Notes: a model not told the origin generated them from the sequence alone. A stretch of 64,000 nt of DNA from Neisseria sicca (GCF_017753665.1 NZ_CP072524.1:1426001-1490000); one strand, 5' to 3'. Positions 9,451 through 17,480 are shown, counted from the first letter of the stretch. Made by a program: numbers and translations.

Positions 9451-9476
9451 ATGCAATATGTTGCATATAATGCAAC
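9451..9476. promoter_or_regulatory. Tandem palindromic operator before sRNA candidate
   Basis: Three interlocking half sites: ATGCAA (9451-9456), TTGCAT (9461-9466) and ATGCAA (9470-9475). They form GTTGCAT-ATA-ATGCAAC and ATGCAA-TATG-TTGCAT. The array ends about 25 bases upstream of the -35 box of the sRNA promoter. The regulator is unknown. Confidence 0.5.
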
Positions 9477-9501
9477 AATTTACGAATTTTCATAAAAACC
9501 A

Positions 9502-9530
9502 TTGACAAGACTTTTTTATTGTATCATAAT
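9502..9530 (+). promoter_or_regulatory. Sigma-70 promoter of sRNA candidate
   Basis: TTGACA (9502-9507), 17-base spacer, CATAAT (9525-9530). Predicted start near 9537. Confidence 0.65.
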
Positions 9531-9536
9531 GACGCC

Positions 9537-9625
9537 CGTTGAGTTGCTTGATGCAGCTTGATTTTTCTCCTCTATTTCTCCTTTGTAGACTTGGCGCATA
9601 TCCCAAACGATATGCGCATTTTTTT
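9537..9625 (+). ncRNA. Candidate trans-acting sRNA with anti-Shine-Dalgarno region
   Basis: About 89 nt between a good promoter and a strong intrinsic terminator, with no ORF. Order: an imperfect 5' hairpin (AGTTGC / GCAGCT, 9543-9559), a single-stranded pyrimidine stretch with two CUCC cores (9565-9585), then terminator stem GCGCATATC / GATATGCGC (9594-9617) and T7. A free CU-rich stretch able to pair with ribosome-binding sites is also the layout of the Neisseria sibling sRNAs (NmsR / NgncR_162-163). Identity with those is not established. Confidence 0.6.
9594..9625 (+). terminator. Intrinsic terminator of sRNA candidate
   Basis: Nine-base perfect stem, 6-base loop, seven T residues. The gap from 9626 to 9846 is A/T-rich and shows nothing further. 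Confidence 0.85.
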
Positions 9626-9846
9626 ATCTTGATTTTCCAAGTTTAAAAATAACCTCAAACAAAACAAAATATTCCTCCCCTACTACCATTCTCACGCATA
9701 TAAAAACCCATCTTTAAAAAACGTGTAATCACCGATAAAAAATCAACGAACATCCACCGTTTACCCTCCCCTGTCAAAACAAAAATAATAGGCGCAAAGC
9801 GTGTCCCCTCTGCCCCTCCTCCATTGATTTGAAATACCAATAAAAA

Positions 9847-9888
9847 AGGTCGTCTGAAAACAGAAAATCCGTTTTCAGACGACCTTTT
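9847..9888. terminator. Terminator hairpin after the proQ-like gene
   Basis: Inverted uptake-sequence pair with T-rich ends on both strands, just past the stop of the minus-strand ProQ gene. Confidence 0.7.
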
Positions 9889-9903
9889 AAAAGCAATTCG
9901 GTA

Positions 9904-10368
9904 TTATTCGGCGTTGTTTTGTGCCGCTTCTTCAGTTTCGGCTGCTGCGCCGACTTGTTCGGCTTCTACTGCCTCAGTTTGCGCTGCCTGTTTGGCGGCT
10001 TGACGCTCGGCTTGTTCTGCCAAAGCCTGTTGGACAAACGGATGCTGTTGGGCGATGGCTTGTTCTTCCGCGCTGACTTCGCCTTTGAAGCGGTTGTTCA
10101 AATCAAAACGTTTTCCACCGCGCGCGAGGGCTTTGAGGTAGCGGGGACGGCGGCAATGGTTGGCGAGGACGCGGGCGATCAGTGCAGGATCGTATTGGGG
10201 CAATGCGGCAACAAGGTCTTGGTCGATACCGACGGCCAGCGGTTTGAATCGTTTGAAGACGTCGTATTTGCCGTAGATGTGATCGGCAATCATGTCGGTC
10301 TGTTTTTTCTTGCTCATGGTTTGGACGGCGGATTTCAAAGCTGCGCCCAAAGCGGTTTCTTGTGTCAT
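9904..10368 (-). CDS. proQ: ProQ/FinO-domain RNA chaperone
   Basis: Small RNA-binding protein that stabilises sRNAs and mRNA 3' ends in the cytoplasm. Of its 154 residues, about 1-110 form the FinO/ProQ fold: DVFKRFKPLAVGI (residues about 36-48), the ARVLANHCRRPRYLKAL helix, then GGKRFDLN and a final Gln/Ala-rich helix. The remaining tail is Ala/Glu-rich low complexity (from about 115). It lacks the C-terminal Tudor-like domain of E. coli ProQ and so resembles the minimal ProQ of N. meningitidis. Its own transcript ends in a GC-rich uptake-sequence hairpin. An sRNA candidate lies 280 bases beyond its 3' end. Confidence 0.9.
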   Translation of the reverse strand: MTQETALGAALKSAVQTMSKKKQTDMIADHIYGKYDVFKRFKPLAVGIDQDLVAALPQYDPALIARVLANHCRRPRYLKALARGGKRFDLNNRFKGEVSAEEQAIAQQHPFVQQALAEQAERQAAKQAAQTEAVEAEQVGAAAETEEAAQNNAE

Positions 10369-10534
10369 GTCGTTTGTATTCCTCTAAAATAAAGCCGTGC
10401 GTTTCGCTATGGCACGGTAATGGTGGTATTTTAGTATAAAGCCTGTGTTTTGGCTAAGTTTTTTTGCGAATGTTCGATTGTAAATGTTTATTTTGCGGAC
10501 AAGCCGGCACACTTATCTTAATAGGCGTTGCGAA

Positions 10535-10587
10535 AGGTCGTCTGAAAATGTTCGGCACAATCCGTCATGTTTGTTTTCAGACGACCT
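10535..10587. terminator. Terminator hairpin between aroC and proQ
   Basis: Inverted uptake-sequence pair just past the 3' end of minus-strand aroC. Confidence 0.7.
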
Positions 10588-10596
10588 CTTTCAATT

Positions 10597-11697
10597 TTAT
10601 CTATGCTGCTTGGCGATGTCGGGCGTATCGGCCACTACGTCAGCATTTTGCGCGCGATGGCGTAGGGTGTGGTCGATAAGCACGAGCGCGAGCATGGCTT
10701 CGGCGATGGGGGCGGCGCGCAGGCCGACGCAGGGATCGTGTCTGCCGTGGGTGGCGAGTTCGACGGGGTTGCCGTTGATGTCTATGCTGCGGCGCGGGGT
10801 GGCGATGGAGCTGGTGGGTTTGATGGCGATGTTGACGTGGATGTCTTGTCCGGTGCTGATGCCGCCGAGGATGCCGCCGGCGTGGTTAGACAGGAAGCCT
10901 TGCGGGGTGAGTTCGTCGCCGTGTTCGCTGCCGCGTTGGACGACGCTGCCGAAACCTGCGCCGATTTCCACGCCTTTGACGGCGTTGATGCCCATCATGG
11001 CGTAGGCGATTTCGGCATCGAGGCGGTCGAAAACGGGTTCGCCCAAGCCGACGGGGACGTTGGCTGCTTCGATATGCAGCTTCGCACCGACGGAATCCAA
11101 GGATTTGCGCACGCTGTCCATATAGTTTTCCAGCTCGGCGATTTGGCTTTGGTTGGCGGCGAAGAAGGGATTTTGGGAAATGTGTTCGTAGCCTTCAAAC
11201 TGAATTTCTTTTTCGCCGACTTGGGTAACGTAGGCGGTAATTTCCGTGCCGAATTTTTCTTTCAGCCATTTTTTGGCGACGGCTCCGGCGGCAACGCGGG
11301 CGGCGGTTTCGCGGGCGGAGCTTCTGCCGCCGCCGCGGTAGTCGCGCGTGCCGTATTTGTGCCAATAGGTATAGTCGGCATGGCCGGGACGAAAGCTGGT
11401 GGCGATGTTGCCGTAGTCTTTGCTGCGCTGGTCGGTATTGCGGATTAAGAGGGCGATGGGTGTGCCGGTGGTTTTGCCTTCGAAGACGCCGGAGAGGATT
11501 TCGACTTGGTCGGCTTCGCGGCGTTGGGTAACATGGCGGCTGGTGCCGGGTTTGCGCCGGTCGAGATCGGCTTGGATGTATGATTCGGTCAATGCCAGCC
11601 CAGGCGGGCAGCCGTCGATGATGCAGCCCAAACCTGCGCCGTGGCTTTCGCCGAAGGTGGTAACGGTAAAGAGTTGTCCGAAAGTGTTGCCTGCCAT
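10597..11697 (-). CDS. aroC: Chorismate synthase
   Basis: Converts 5-enolpyruvylshikimate-3-phosphate to chorismate using reduced FMN, the final step of the shikimate pathway. The 366-residue product has the family signatures GESHGAGLGCIIDGCPPG (N-terminal), RPGHADYTYWHKYG and GGGRSSARETAARVAAGA (residues about 100-145), and SNHAGGILGGISTGQ (about 270). Full length for the family and intact. Monocistronic in appearance, with uptake-sequence hairpins on the 3' side. Confidence 0.97.
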   Translation of the reverse strand: MAGNTFGQLFTVTTFGESHGAGLGCIIDGCPPGLALTESYIQADLDRRKPGTSRHVTQRREADQVEILSGVFEGKTTGTPIALLIRNTDQRSKDYGNIATSFRPGHADYTYWHKYGTRDYRGGGRSSARETAARVAAGAVAKKWLKEKFGTEITAYVTQVGEKEIQFEGYEHISQNPFFAANQSQIAELENYMDSVRKSLDSVGAKLHIEAANVPVGLGEPVFDRLDAEIAYAMMGINAVKGVEIGAGFGSVVQRGSEHGDELTPQGFLSNHAGGILGGISTGQDIHVNIAIKPTSSIATPRRSIDINGNPVELATHGRHDPCVGLRAAPIAEAMLALVLIDHTLRHRAQNADVVADTPDIAKQHR

Positions 11698-11800
11698 GTT
11701 GCCCTCTATCGGTTATATGCTGAAAGATGACGGATTTTAGCATACAAAGGTCGTCTGAAACGCTTTCAGGACGCGAATCCTGCTATGGTGCGCCTTATCT

Positions 11801-12571
11801 CTATCGAATCAAATCCCAAGCGAACTTGCCTATGGTCAGACACAACAACACCATAAATCCGTAACGCAGAAACTTGGTTCCGCCGCGTATCGCCAATTTC
11901 GCACCGACCATGCCGCCGCACAAATTCGCCAGCGCAAGCGGAATTGCCCACGCCCAAACAACATGCCCTTGCGGGATGAAAAATGTCAGCGCGGCGAGAT
12001 TGGTGGTCGAATTGATGACTTTTGCCGATGCGTTTGCCGTCAAAAAATCGTAGCCGTAAAAACGGACGAACACGAAAGCCAAAAGGCTGCCCGTTCCCGG
12101 CCCGAAAATACCGTCGTAAAACCCGATTAATGCGCCGAAAAACAAACCCCACAAGGTTTCTCGACGCGTCAGTTTTTCAGTGCGCACCGTCTGCCCCAAA
12201 TCTTTTTTGATAAAGGTATAAACACACATGGCAATCATGATGACCAGCATCGCCGGTTTCATATATTGCACAGGGAGGAAGACCACGGTTTTCGCGCCCA
12301 GATAGGAAGCGGCAAAAGCCAGCGCGGCGGCGGGCAGCAGCATTTTCCACGGTACAGGGATTCTGCGCAGATATTGCCCCGTCGCAGTAACCGTCCCGCA
12401 GCAGGAGGCAAACTTATTCACGCCCATCACCGAAGCGACAGGTGTGGAATTCGGCAGCAGGTTGAACAGTCCGGGAATTTGCAACAGCCCGCCGCCGCCA
12501 ACCGCCGCGTCCATCAGTCCGGCACAAAATCCGGTGAGCAGTAAGAAGTAGAAAAAGGAATCTACGGGCAT
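11801..12571 (-). CDS. TSUP (TauE/SafE) family membrane exporter
   Basis: Predicted inner-membrane transporter of 256 residues with about eight hydrophobic segments in two pseudo-repeats. The repeat signatures are visible as GLMDAAVGGGGLLQIPGL (residues about 18-35) and IGFYDGIFGPGTGSLLAF (about 150-170). Family members move sulfite, sulfoacetate or other small organic anions; the substrate here cannot be read from sequence. An uptake-sequence remnant lies past its 3' end (11749-11761), and a hairpin separates it from trmA. Confidence 0.85.
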   Translation of the reverse strand: MPVDSFFYFLLLTGFCAGLMDAAVGGGGLLQIPGLFNLLPNSTPVASVMGVNKFASCCGTVTATGQYLRRIPVPWKMLLPAAALAFAASYLGAKTVVFLPVQYMKPAMLVIMIAMCVYTFIKKDLGQTVRTEKLTRRETLWGLFFGALIGFYDGIFGPGTGSLLAFVFVRFYGYDFLTANASAKVINSTTNLAALTFFIPQGHVVWAWAIPLALANLCGGMVGAKLAIRGGTKFLRYGFMVLLCLTIGKFAWDLIR

Positions 12572-12610
12572 GATGATTCAGGCTTTATTGGAAATTTCTT
12601 ATCAGGGAAA

Positions 12611-12675
12611 AGGTCGTCTGAAAACAGTTTTGCACATGAAATCCATGTTTTTAAAATGTTCAGACGACCTTTTTC
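12611..12675. terminator. Terminator hairpin between trmA and TSUP gene
   Basis: Inverted uptake-sequence pair downstream of minus-strand trmA. Confidence 0.65.
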
Positions 12676-12687
12676 AACCCCGCTTCT

Positions 12688-13770
12688 TTATTTCTTCTTC
12701 AAATAAACGCCGCTTTCGATATGGTGCGTAAACGGGAACTGATCAAACAACGCAGCGCGTTCGACAGTATGGGTTTGGCAAAGTCTGTCGAGGTTCGCGC
12801 GCAAGGTTTCAGGATTGCAGGAAATATAGATAATGTTGTCGAACCGGGAAACCAGCTTCAGCGTTTCATCATCGACGCCGGCGCGGGGCGGATCGACAAA
12901 AATCGTGGAGAATCCGTAATCTTTCAACGAGATACCCTGCTCTTGCAGGCGGCGGAATTCGCGGCTTTGCGTATAGGCTTCGGTAAATTCTTCCGCAGAG
13001 AGGCGGGCGATTTTGATGTTGTCTCTTTGGTTCGCTTCGATGTTCCATTGCGCGGCGTAAACGGAAGTTTTGGACACTTCGGTTGCTAACACCTGACGGA
13101 AATGCTGCGAGAGCGGCAGGGTGAAATTGCCGTTGCCGCAGTAGAGTTCGAGCAAATCGCCGTCGAGATTTTGCGCAACATCACACGCCCAGCCAAGCAT
13201 TTTTTCGCACACGCGGGCATTGGGCTGGGTAAAGCTGCCTTCGACTTGGCGGTAGCGAAAGGTTTTACCGTTTACGTTCAGCTCTTCGGTTATATAGTCT
13301 TGAGTCAAAACGATTTTCTGCCCCCTACTCCGACCGATGATATGAATGCCCAATTCACGCGCCAAGGTTTCGGCGGCACGCTGCCACGCTTCGTCCAGTT
13401 TTCTGTGGTAAATCATGGTAACGAGCATCTCGCCGCTTAGTGCAGACAGAAATTCTACAGCGTACCAGCGGTTTTTGAGTTCGGGATTTTGCGTGGCAGC
13501 TTCGATGAGTTTGGGCATCAAAGCATTGATGGACTCCGAAGCAGCAGGAAATTGGTCGCAACGTATGAGACTTGCGCCGCTTGCTTTCTGCCCACGCTCG
13601 AACATGGCATAAAACATTTCGCCGCCTTCGTGCCAAATGCGGAATTCGGCGCGCATACGGTAATGCTGTTCGGGGGATTCGAAAACTTGAATTTCAGGAA
13701 AATCCAAACCTTGGAAAAGCTGTTGCAAGTATTGGATTTTTTGGTCGAGCTGTTGCGTATAAGCGGTCAT
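12688..13770 (-). CDS. trmA: tRNA (uracil-5-)-methyltransferase TrmA
   Basis: Forms m5U54 (ribothymidine) in tRNA using S-adenosylmethionine. The 360-residue product, close to the E. coli length, contains the SAM-binding motif LLELYCGNGNFTLPL (about 210-225), TIFVDPPRAGVDDETL (about 288-305) and the catalytic-cysteine motif IIYISCNPETL (about 312-322). The start MTAYTQQLDQKIQ is typical of the family. Confidence 0.96.
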   Translation of the reverse strand: MTAYTQQLDQKIQYLQQLFQGLDFPEIQVFESPEQHYRMRAEFRIWHEGGEMFYAMFERGQKASGASLIRCDQFPAASESINALMPKLIEAATQNPELKNRWYAVEFLSALSGEMLVTMIYHRKLDEAWQRAAETLARELGIHIIGRSRGQKIVLTQDYITEELNVNGKTFRYRQVEGSFTQPNARVCEKMLGWACDVAQNLDGDLLELYCGNGNFTLPLSQHFRQVLATEVSKTSVYAAQWNIEANQRDNIKIARLSAEEFTEAYTQSREFRRLQEQGISLKDYGFSTIFVDPPRAGVDDETLKLVSRFDNIIYISCNPETLRANLDRLCQTHTVERAALFDQFPFTHHIESGVYLKKK

Positions 13771-13860
13771 TGGAGAAATGTCTCATGAAAAAATGCCGTA
13801 ATGTCGGTTTGGTCGGCAGGTTGGCGTAAAGATGTTTGACAACACCGAAAATGCTGACAA

Positions 13861-13905
13861 AGGTCGTCTGAAAACCTACCCACGCTCGTTTTCAGACGAC
13901 CTTTT
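13861..13905. terminator. Terminator hairpin after the GntR gene
   Basis: Inverted uptake-sequence pair with T-rich tail, 13 bases past the 3' end of the minus-strand regulator. Confidence 0.7.
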
Positions 13906-13917
13906 ATTGGTGTTTGA

Positions 13918-14634
13918 TTACTCGCCTTCGTATTTGCGTTCCAAACGCTCCACGCACGCGCTTAAATGCTTGCGCATGACTTTGACGACGCGGTTGCGTT
14001 TGCCGTTGACCAACAGGTCGAGGATTTCGCGGTGTTCGGAATGGGTATGGGGATTGATGGCGCGTTTTTCATTACGCTGCGCATCGAAGACGGCGACGAT
14101 GAGCGAAGAACGAGCACACAGGGTGTTCATGATGTCGAACAAGACGTGGTTGTCGATCAGGCGCGCGAGTTCGACGTGGAAGGCGTTGGATAAGCGGTTC
14201 CAACCCACGCGGTCGCCACTGTCGGACGCCTGCTCTTCACGCTCGATCATGGCGTAAAGCGGCTGGAGGCGGGTTTCCAAATCGGGCATATCGGACAGAA
14301 GGTTTAAAATCATGCTTTCCATTTCGATACGCGCGTTGAACACGTCCTGCATTTCCTTCAAATCGGGAACATGGACGAATGCGCCGCGATTGGGCTGCAA
14401 ATCGACGATTTTGTCGTGCGCCAACAGGGACAGCGCGCCGCGCACGGTATTGCGCGAGCAAACCATCTGGCGGCAAAGCTCGGATTCGGTCAGTTTTTTG
14501 CCGGGCAGTAAAACATGGTCGGTAATGCCGTCGAGTATCAGGGCGTAAACGCGAAACAGCTCCGAATCGTGCCTGCCTGCGGGCATCATGGAAGAAGGGG
14601 TGGGCGCATGAAGGGTTTCGTTATCGGCATTCAT
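13918..14634 (-). CDS. GntR-family regulator, FCD (FadR-like) type
   Basis: 238-residue DNA-binding protein. Residues about 28-92 form the GntR winged helix (LPGKKLTESELCRQMVCSRN, then RGALSLLAHDKIVDLQPNRGAF). Residues about 100-230 form an all-helical FCD ligand domain (FNARIEMESMI, FHVELARLIDNHVLFDIM, HREILDLLVNG) whose His/Asp residues could hold a metal and a carboxylate effector. It diverges from an sRNA candidate whose -35 box overlaps the 12-base palindrome ATTGTTGACAAT, of the GT-AC type favoured by FCD regulators. The same palindrome recurs at 17287. GdhR is the characterised neisserial member of this class, but identity is not claimed. Confidence 0.85.
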   Translation of the reverse strand: MNADNETLHAPTPSSMMPAGRHDSELFRVYALILDGITDHVLLPGKKLTESELCRQMVCSRNTVRGALSLLAHDKIVDLQPNRGAFVHVPDLKEMQDVFNARIEMESMILNLLSDMPDLETRLQPLYAMIEREEQASDSGDRVGWNRLSNAFHVELARLIDNHVLFDIMNTLCARSSLIVAVFDAQRNEKRAINPHTHSEHREILDLLVNGKRNRVVKVMRKHLSACVERLERKYEGE

Positions 14635-14776
14635 TATTTAAGCTCTCCTCATTGTCTGCGTGTCATATCGTTTGAAATAACAGAAATTTTGCGACGGCGG
14701 CAATCCGACCCGTACCGCTTTTTGCTTGATTCCATTTCGATATAGCACGAAACCTGATTAAGATATAATTAAAAAT

Positions 14777-14807
14777 TGTTGACAATCCCTAACTAAGCTT
14801 GCACAAT
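14777..14807 (+). promoter_or_regulatory. Promoter overlapped by GntR-type operator
   Basis: The -35 box TTGACA (14779-14784) and a -10-like CACAAT (14802-14807) are 17 bases apart. The palindrome ATTGT-TG-ACAAT (14775-14786) covers the -35 box, so a bound repressor would block transcription. Confidence 0.5.
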
Positions 14808-14813
14808 ACGACG

Positions 14814-14903
14814 AAAGGCCAAGTTATAAAGGCTAATAGAGAGAGAATCCACAATAAGCAAGCAGATATATTCATGGTGTAGCGTGAATATATCTGCTTT
14901 TTT
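14814..14903 (+). ncRNA. Candidate sRNA next to GntR gene
   Basis: About 90 nt between the promoter and a strong intrinsic terminator, without an ORF. The 5' part can form a small hairpin (GGCC / GGCT near 14817-14834) and holds a purine-rich stretch (GAGAGAGAAT). The 3' end is a 14-base perfect stem-loop followed by T6. Family unknown. Confidence 0.5.
14861..14903 (+). terminator. Strong intrinsic terminator
   Basis: AGCAGATATATTCA and TGAATATATCTGCT pair perfectly over a 10-base loop, followed by T6. Confidence 0.88.
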
Positions 14904-14951
14904 GTCGGGCGGCCTTTATTCACGCTTTAACAGTATTCCGCCCCTAAACGC

Positions 14952-14993
14952 TTTTCAGACGACCCCCGAAAGATACGGGAGGTCGTCTGAAAA
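14952..14993. terminator. Outward-facing uptake-sequence pair
   Basis: TTTTCAGACGACC (14952-14964) and GGTCGTCTGAAAA (14981-14993) form an inverted pair with the opposite order to the usual hairpins. It lies directly past the OsmC-like stop and between convergent transcripts. Confidence 0.55.
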
Positions 14994-14994
14994 A

Positions 14995-15414
14995 TTACTC
15001 TGCTTCGACGGTTTCAAAACTGTGCGTGATTTTTGCCGCCTTGCCCAGCATAATCGAGGCGGAACAATATTTCTCGGCAGACATCTGCACGGCGCGCTCA
15101 ATGGCGGACTCGGTCAGATTGTGTCCGATGACTTTAAAATGAATATGGATTTCGGTGAACACGCGCGGGGCATCGTCGGCGCGCTTCGCGGTAACCGTCG
15201 CTTGGCAGTCCACTACCTTTTGACGCTGCTTCTCGGCAATCATCACGACATCGATGCTGGAACAGCCCGCCACGCCCAAAAGCAGCATTTCCATCGGACT
15301 GGGGCCGCGTTTCGCCTGCCCTTCCGCTGCCGCGCCTTCCATAACGACGCTGTGTCCGTTTTCGGTCGTGCCGACAAAGCACATTCCGTCTATCCATTTT
15401 GATGTAACTTGCAT
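14995..15414 (-). CDS. OsmC-family protein (YhfA-like)
   Basis: Small redox-type protein, 139 residues from ATG 15414 (MQVTSKWIDGM); an extension to 15528 would read through unrelated sequence. The two family cysteines are present: Cys51 in GVAGCSSIDVV and Cys117 in KYCSASIML, the pair that reduces organic peroxides in OsmC/Ohr proteins. The TSKWIDGMCFVG start is closer to the YhfA subgroup, whose substrate is not established. Monocistronic. Confidence 0.85.
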   Translation of the reverse strand: MQVTSKWIDGMCFVGTTENGHSVVMEGAAAEGQAKRGPSPMEMLLLGVAGCSSIDVVMIAEKQRQKVVDCQATVTAKRADDAPRVFTEIHIHFKVIGHNLTESAIERAVQMSAEKYCSASIMLGKAAKITHSFETVEAE

Positions 15415-15507
15415 GATTGTCTTTCTGTCGCAAAAATGCCTGAGAAACAGGCGCATTTTCATATTGTAAACATTTTTTACGGATAAATATAGGCGCAAGA
15501 ATAGAGA

Positions 15508-15550
15508 AGGTCGTCTGAAAACTCGCAAAGCTTGTTTTCAGACGACCTTT
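15508..15550. terminator. Terminator hairpin after the UPF0210 gene
   Basis: Inverted uptake-sequence pair with T-run, 16 bases past the 3' end of the UPF0210 gene on the minus strand. Confidence 0.7.
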
Positions 15551-15565
15551 TCCATGGTCAAGCCA

Positions 15566-16921
15566 TCAGTTTTTCATCGATTGAACCGGCGCGGGAATCC
15601 TGCCGCCTCGGTTGACGAACACTTCGCACGAACCTTCTTTGACCGGCATTACAGGCGCGTAGCCCAGCAGACCGCCGAATTCGACGCTGTCGCCGACGGT
15701 TTTGCCCGTTACCGGAATGATGCGCACGGCGGTTGTTTTGCTGTTGATCATGCCGATGGCGGCTTCGTCGGCGATGATGCCGGAAATCGTGTGCGCGGGC
15801 GTGTCGCCGGGAACGGCAATCATGTCCAGACCGACCGAGCAGACGGCGGTCATCGCTTCGAGTTTGTCCAGCGTCAGCACGCCTGCTTCGGCGGCGGCAA
15901 TCATGCCTTCGTCTTCGGAAACGGGAATAAACGCGCCGCTCAAACCGCCGACCGCGCTGGAAGCCATCATGCCGCCTTTTTTCACGGCATCGTTCAGCAA
16001 TGCCAAGGCAGCCGTCGTACCGTGCGTACCGCAGACACTCAAGCCCATTTCCTCAAGGATGCGTGCCACCGAGTCGCCGACGGCGGGAGTCGGTGCCAGC
16101 GACAAATCGAGAATGCCGAACGGGATGCCCAGTATTTTCGAGGCTTCGCGGCCGATGAGTTCACCCACGCGGGTGATTTTGAAGGCGGTTTTCTTCACGA
16201 CTTCGGCGACTTCGGTCAGGCTGACCGCGTCCGAATTTTCCAGCGCGGCTTTGACCACGCCCGGCCCTGATACGCCGACATTGATAACGGCGTCCGCTTC
16301 GCCCGACCCGTGAAACGCGCCCGCCATAAACGGGTTGTCTTCCACTGCGTTGCAGAACACGACGATTTTGGCGCAGCCGAAACCTTCGGGCGTGATTTCC
16401 GCCGTGCGTTTGATGGTTTCGCCCGCCAGTCTGACCGCATCCATATTGATGCCCGCGCGCGTGCTGCCGATATTGATGGAACTGCACACGATGTCGGTAG
16501 TCTTCATCGCTTCAGGAATGGAGCGGATTAACACCTCGTCTGAAGGCGACATGCCTTTTTGCACCAGCGCGGAAAAGCCGCCGATAAAAGACACGCCGAT
16601 GGCTTTGGCTGCCTTGTCCAAAGTCTGTGCCACACTGACGTAAGAATCGGCTTTGGTCGCCGCCGCGATTTGGGCAATCGGCGTAACGGAAATACGCTGA
16701 TTCACAATCGGCACGCCGTATTTGGCGGAAAGGTGTTTCGCCGTAGCGACCAAATCTTTGCCAACGGTGGTGATTTTGTTGTAAATGTTTTGGTTCAACA
16801 CATCGATGTCGGTGCTGATACAGTCGTGCAAATCAATGCCTATGGTAATGGTGCGGACGTCGAAATGCTGGTCGGCAACCATTTTGACGGTTTCTAAAAT
16901 TTCGCCGGATTGGATACTCAT
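15566..16921 (-). CDS. UPF0210 / DUF711 (PFL-like) family protein
   Basis: 451-residue protein of a widely conserved family related to pyruvate formate-lyase folds; its reaction is not established. The start at ATG 16921 is chosen because GGAGGAA lies immediately upstream; an ATG at 16939 lacks one. Typical segments: ETVKMVADQHFDVRTITIGI (N-terminal), SINIGSTRAGINMDAV (about 155), GVSGPGVVKAALE (about 230) and SVCGTHGTTAALALLNDAVK (about 300). It follows the ACT-domain gene at 16936-17208 with a gap of 14 bases, the usual pairing of these two families, and probably shares its transcript. Confidence 0.88.
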   Translation of the reverse strand: MSIQSGEILETVKMVADQHFDVRTITIGIDLHDCISTDIDVLNQNIYNKITTVGKDLVATAKHLSAKYGVPIVNQRISVTPIAQIAAATKADSYVSVAQTLDKAAKAIGVSFIGGFSALVQKGMSPSDEVLIRSIPEAMKTTDIVCSSINIGSTRAGINMDAVRLAGETIKRTAEITPEGFGCAKIVVFCNAVEDNPFMAGAFHGSGEADAVINVGVSGPGVVKAALENSDAVSLTEVAEVVKKTAFKITRVGELIGREASKILGIPFGILDLSLAPTPAVGDSVARILEEMGLSVCGTHGTTAALALLNDAVKKGGMMASSAVGGLSGAFIPVSEDEGMIAAAEAGVLTLDKLEAMTAVCSVGLDMIAVPGDTPAHTISGIIADEAAIGMINSKTTAVRIIPVTGKTVGDSVEFGGLLGYAPVMPVKEGSCEVFVNRGGRIPAPVQSMKN

Positions 16922-16935
16922 CACATTCCTCCGAC

Positions 16936-17208
16936 TCAAATGCGGTGCATGGCTTGGAAGATTTCTTCATTTTGCATACGGATATCGAGCGCGAGTTTTT
17001 TGCTCTCTTCCGCAAACAAATCCAGCATTTCCTGCCGCGATTTGGGACATTTCGAGGTATCCACCAAGATAATCATGGTGAAGAAATCGTCCATTAGCTG
17101 CTGGCTGATATTGAGGATGTTGATTCGGTTTTCCGCGAGAATGCCGGAAACGTCGTACACGATGCCGACACGGTCTTTGCCGATGACGGTGATGACTGAA
17201 TTGTTCAT
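16936..17208 (-). CDS. ACT-domain protein (UPF0237 family)
   Basis: 90-residue single ACT domain (GKDRVGIVYDVSGILAENRINI, residues 10-31; then DDFFTMIILVD), a small amino-acid-sensing fold. It precedes the UPF0210 gene on the minus strand and the two almost always occur together, suggesting that the ACT protein regulates the larger partner. The upstream region holds a copy of the palindrome ATTGTTGACAAT (17287-17298), a possible operator. Confidence 0.9.
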   Translation of the reverse strand: MNNSVITVIGKDRVGIVYDVSGILAENRINILNISQQLMDDFFTMIILVDTSKCPKSRQEMLDLFAEESKKLALDIRMQNEEIFQAMHRI

Positions 17209-17286
17209 AAGTCAGGGTCCTTGTAGGGGTCGTCTGAAAAATTGATTTGGGAAATTATAACATTGCTTTAAAATAATATGACTTGG

Positions 17287-17298
17287 ATTGTTGACAAT
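17287..17298. promoter_or_regulatory. Second copy of GntR-type palindrome
   Basis: ATTGTTGACAAT, identical over 12 bases to the site at 14775-14786, about 80 bases upstream of the ACT/UPF0210 operon start. Confidence 0.45.
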
Positions 17299-17334
17299 TT
17301 TGTATTGCTCGAACCTGATATTCCGTCTGCCGTC

Positions 17335-17354
17335 ATTCCCGCGCAGGCAGGAAT
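17335..17354. repeat. dRS3-like repeat
   Basis: ATTCCCGCGCAGGCAGGAAT matches the neisserial dRS3 pattern ATTCCC-N8-GGGAAT with one mismatch. It marks the left border of the accessory island. Confidence 0.7.
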
Positions 17355-17434
17355 GACGAAGTCCGGTAAGTCGCGAGCAAAAATAAAGTAATTTAGCTAT
17401 AGAACTTAATTTTTAAGTCAAAAACAATGCAATA

Positions 17435-17474
17435 AAAAACGGTTGGTTTCCATTTCGGGAAACCAACCGTTTTA
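17435..17474. terminator. Strong bidirectional terminator
   Basis: A perfect 12-base stem CGGTTGGTTTCC / GGAAACCAACCG is flanked by A5 and T4. It ends the HTH regulator transcript. Confidence 0.85.
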
Positions 17475-17480
17475 TCTTCA

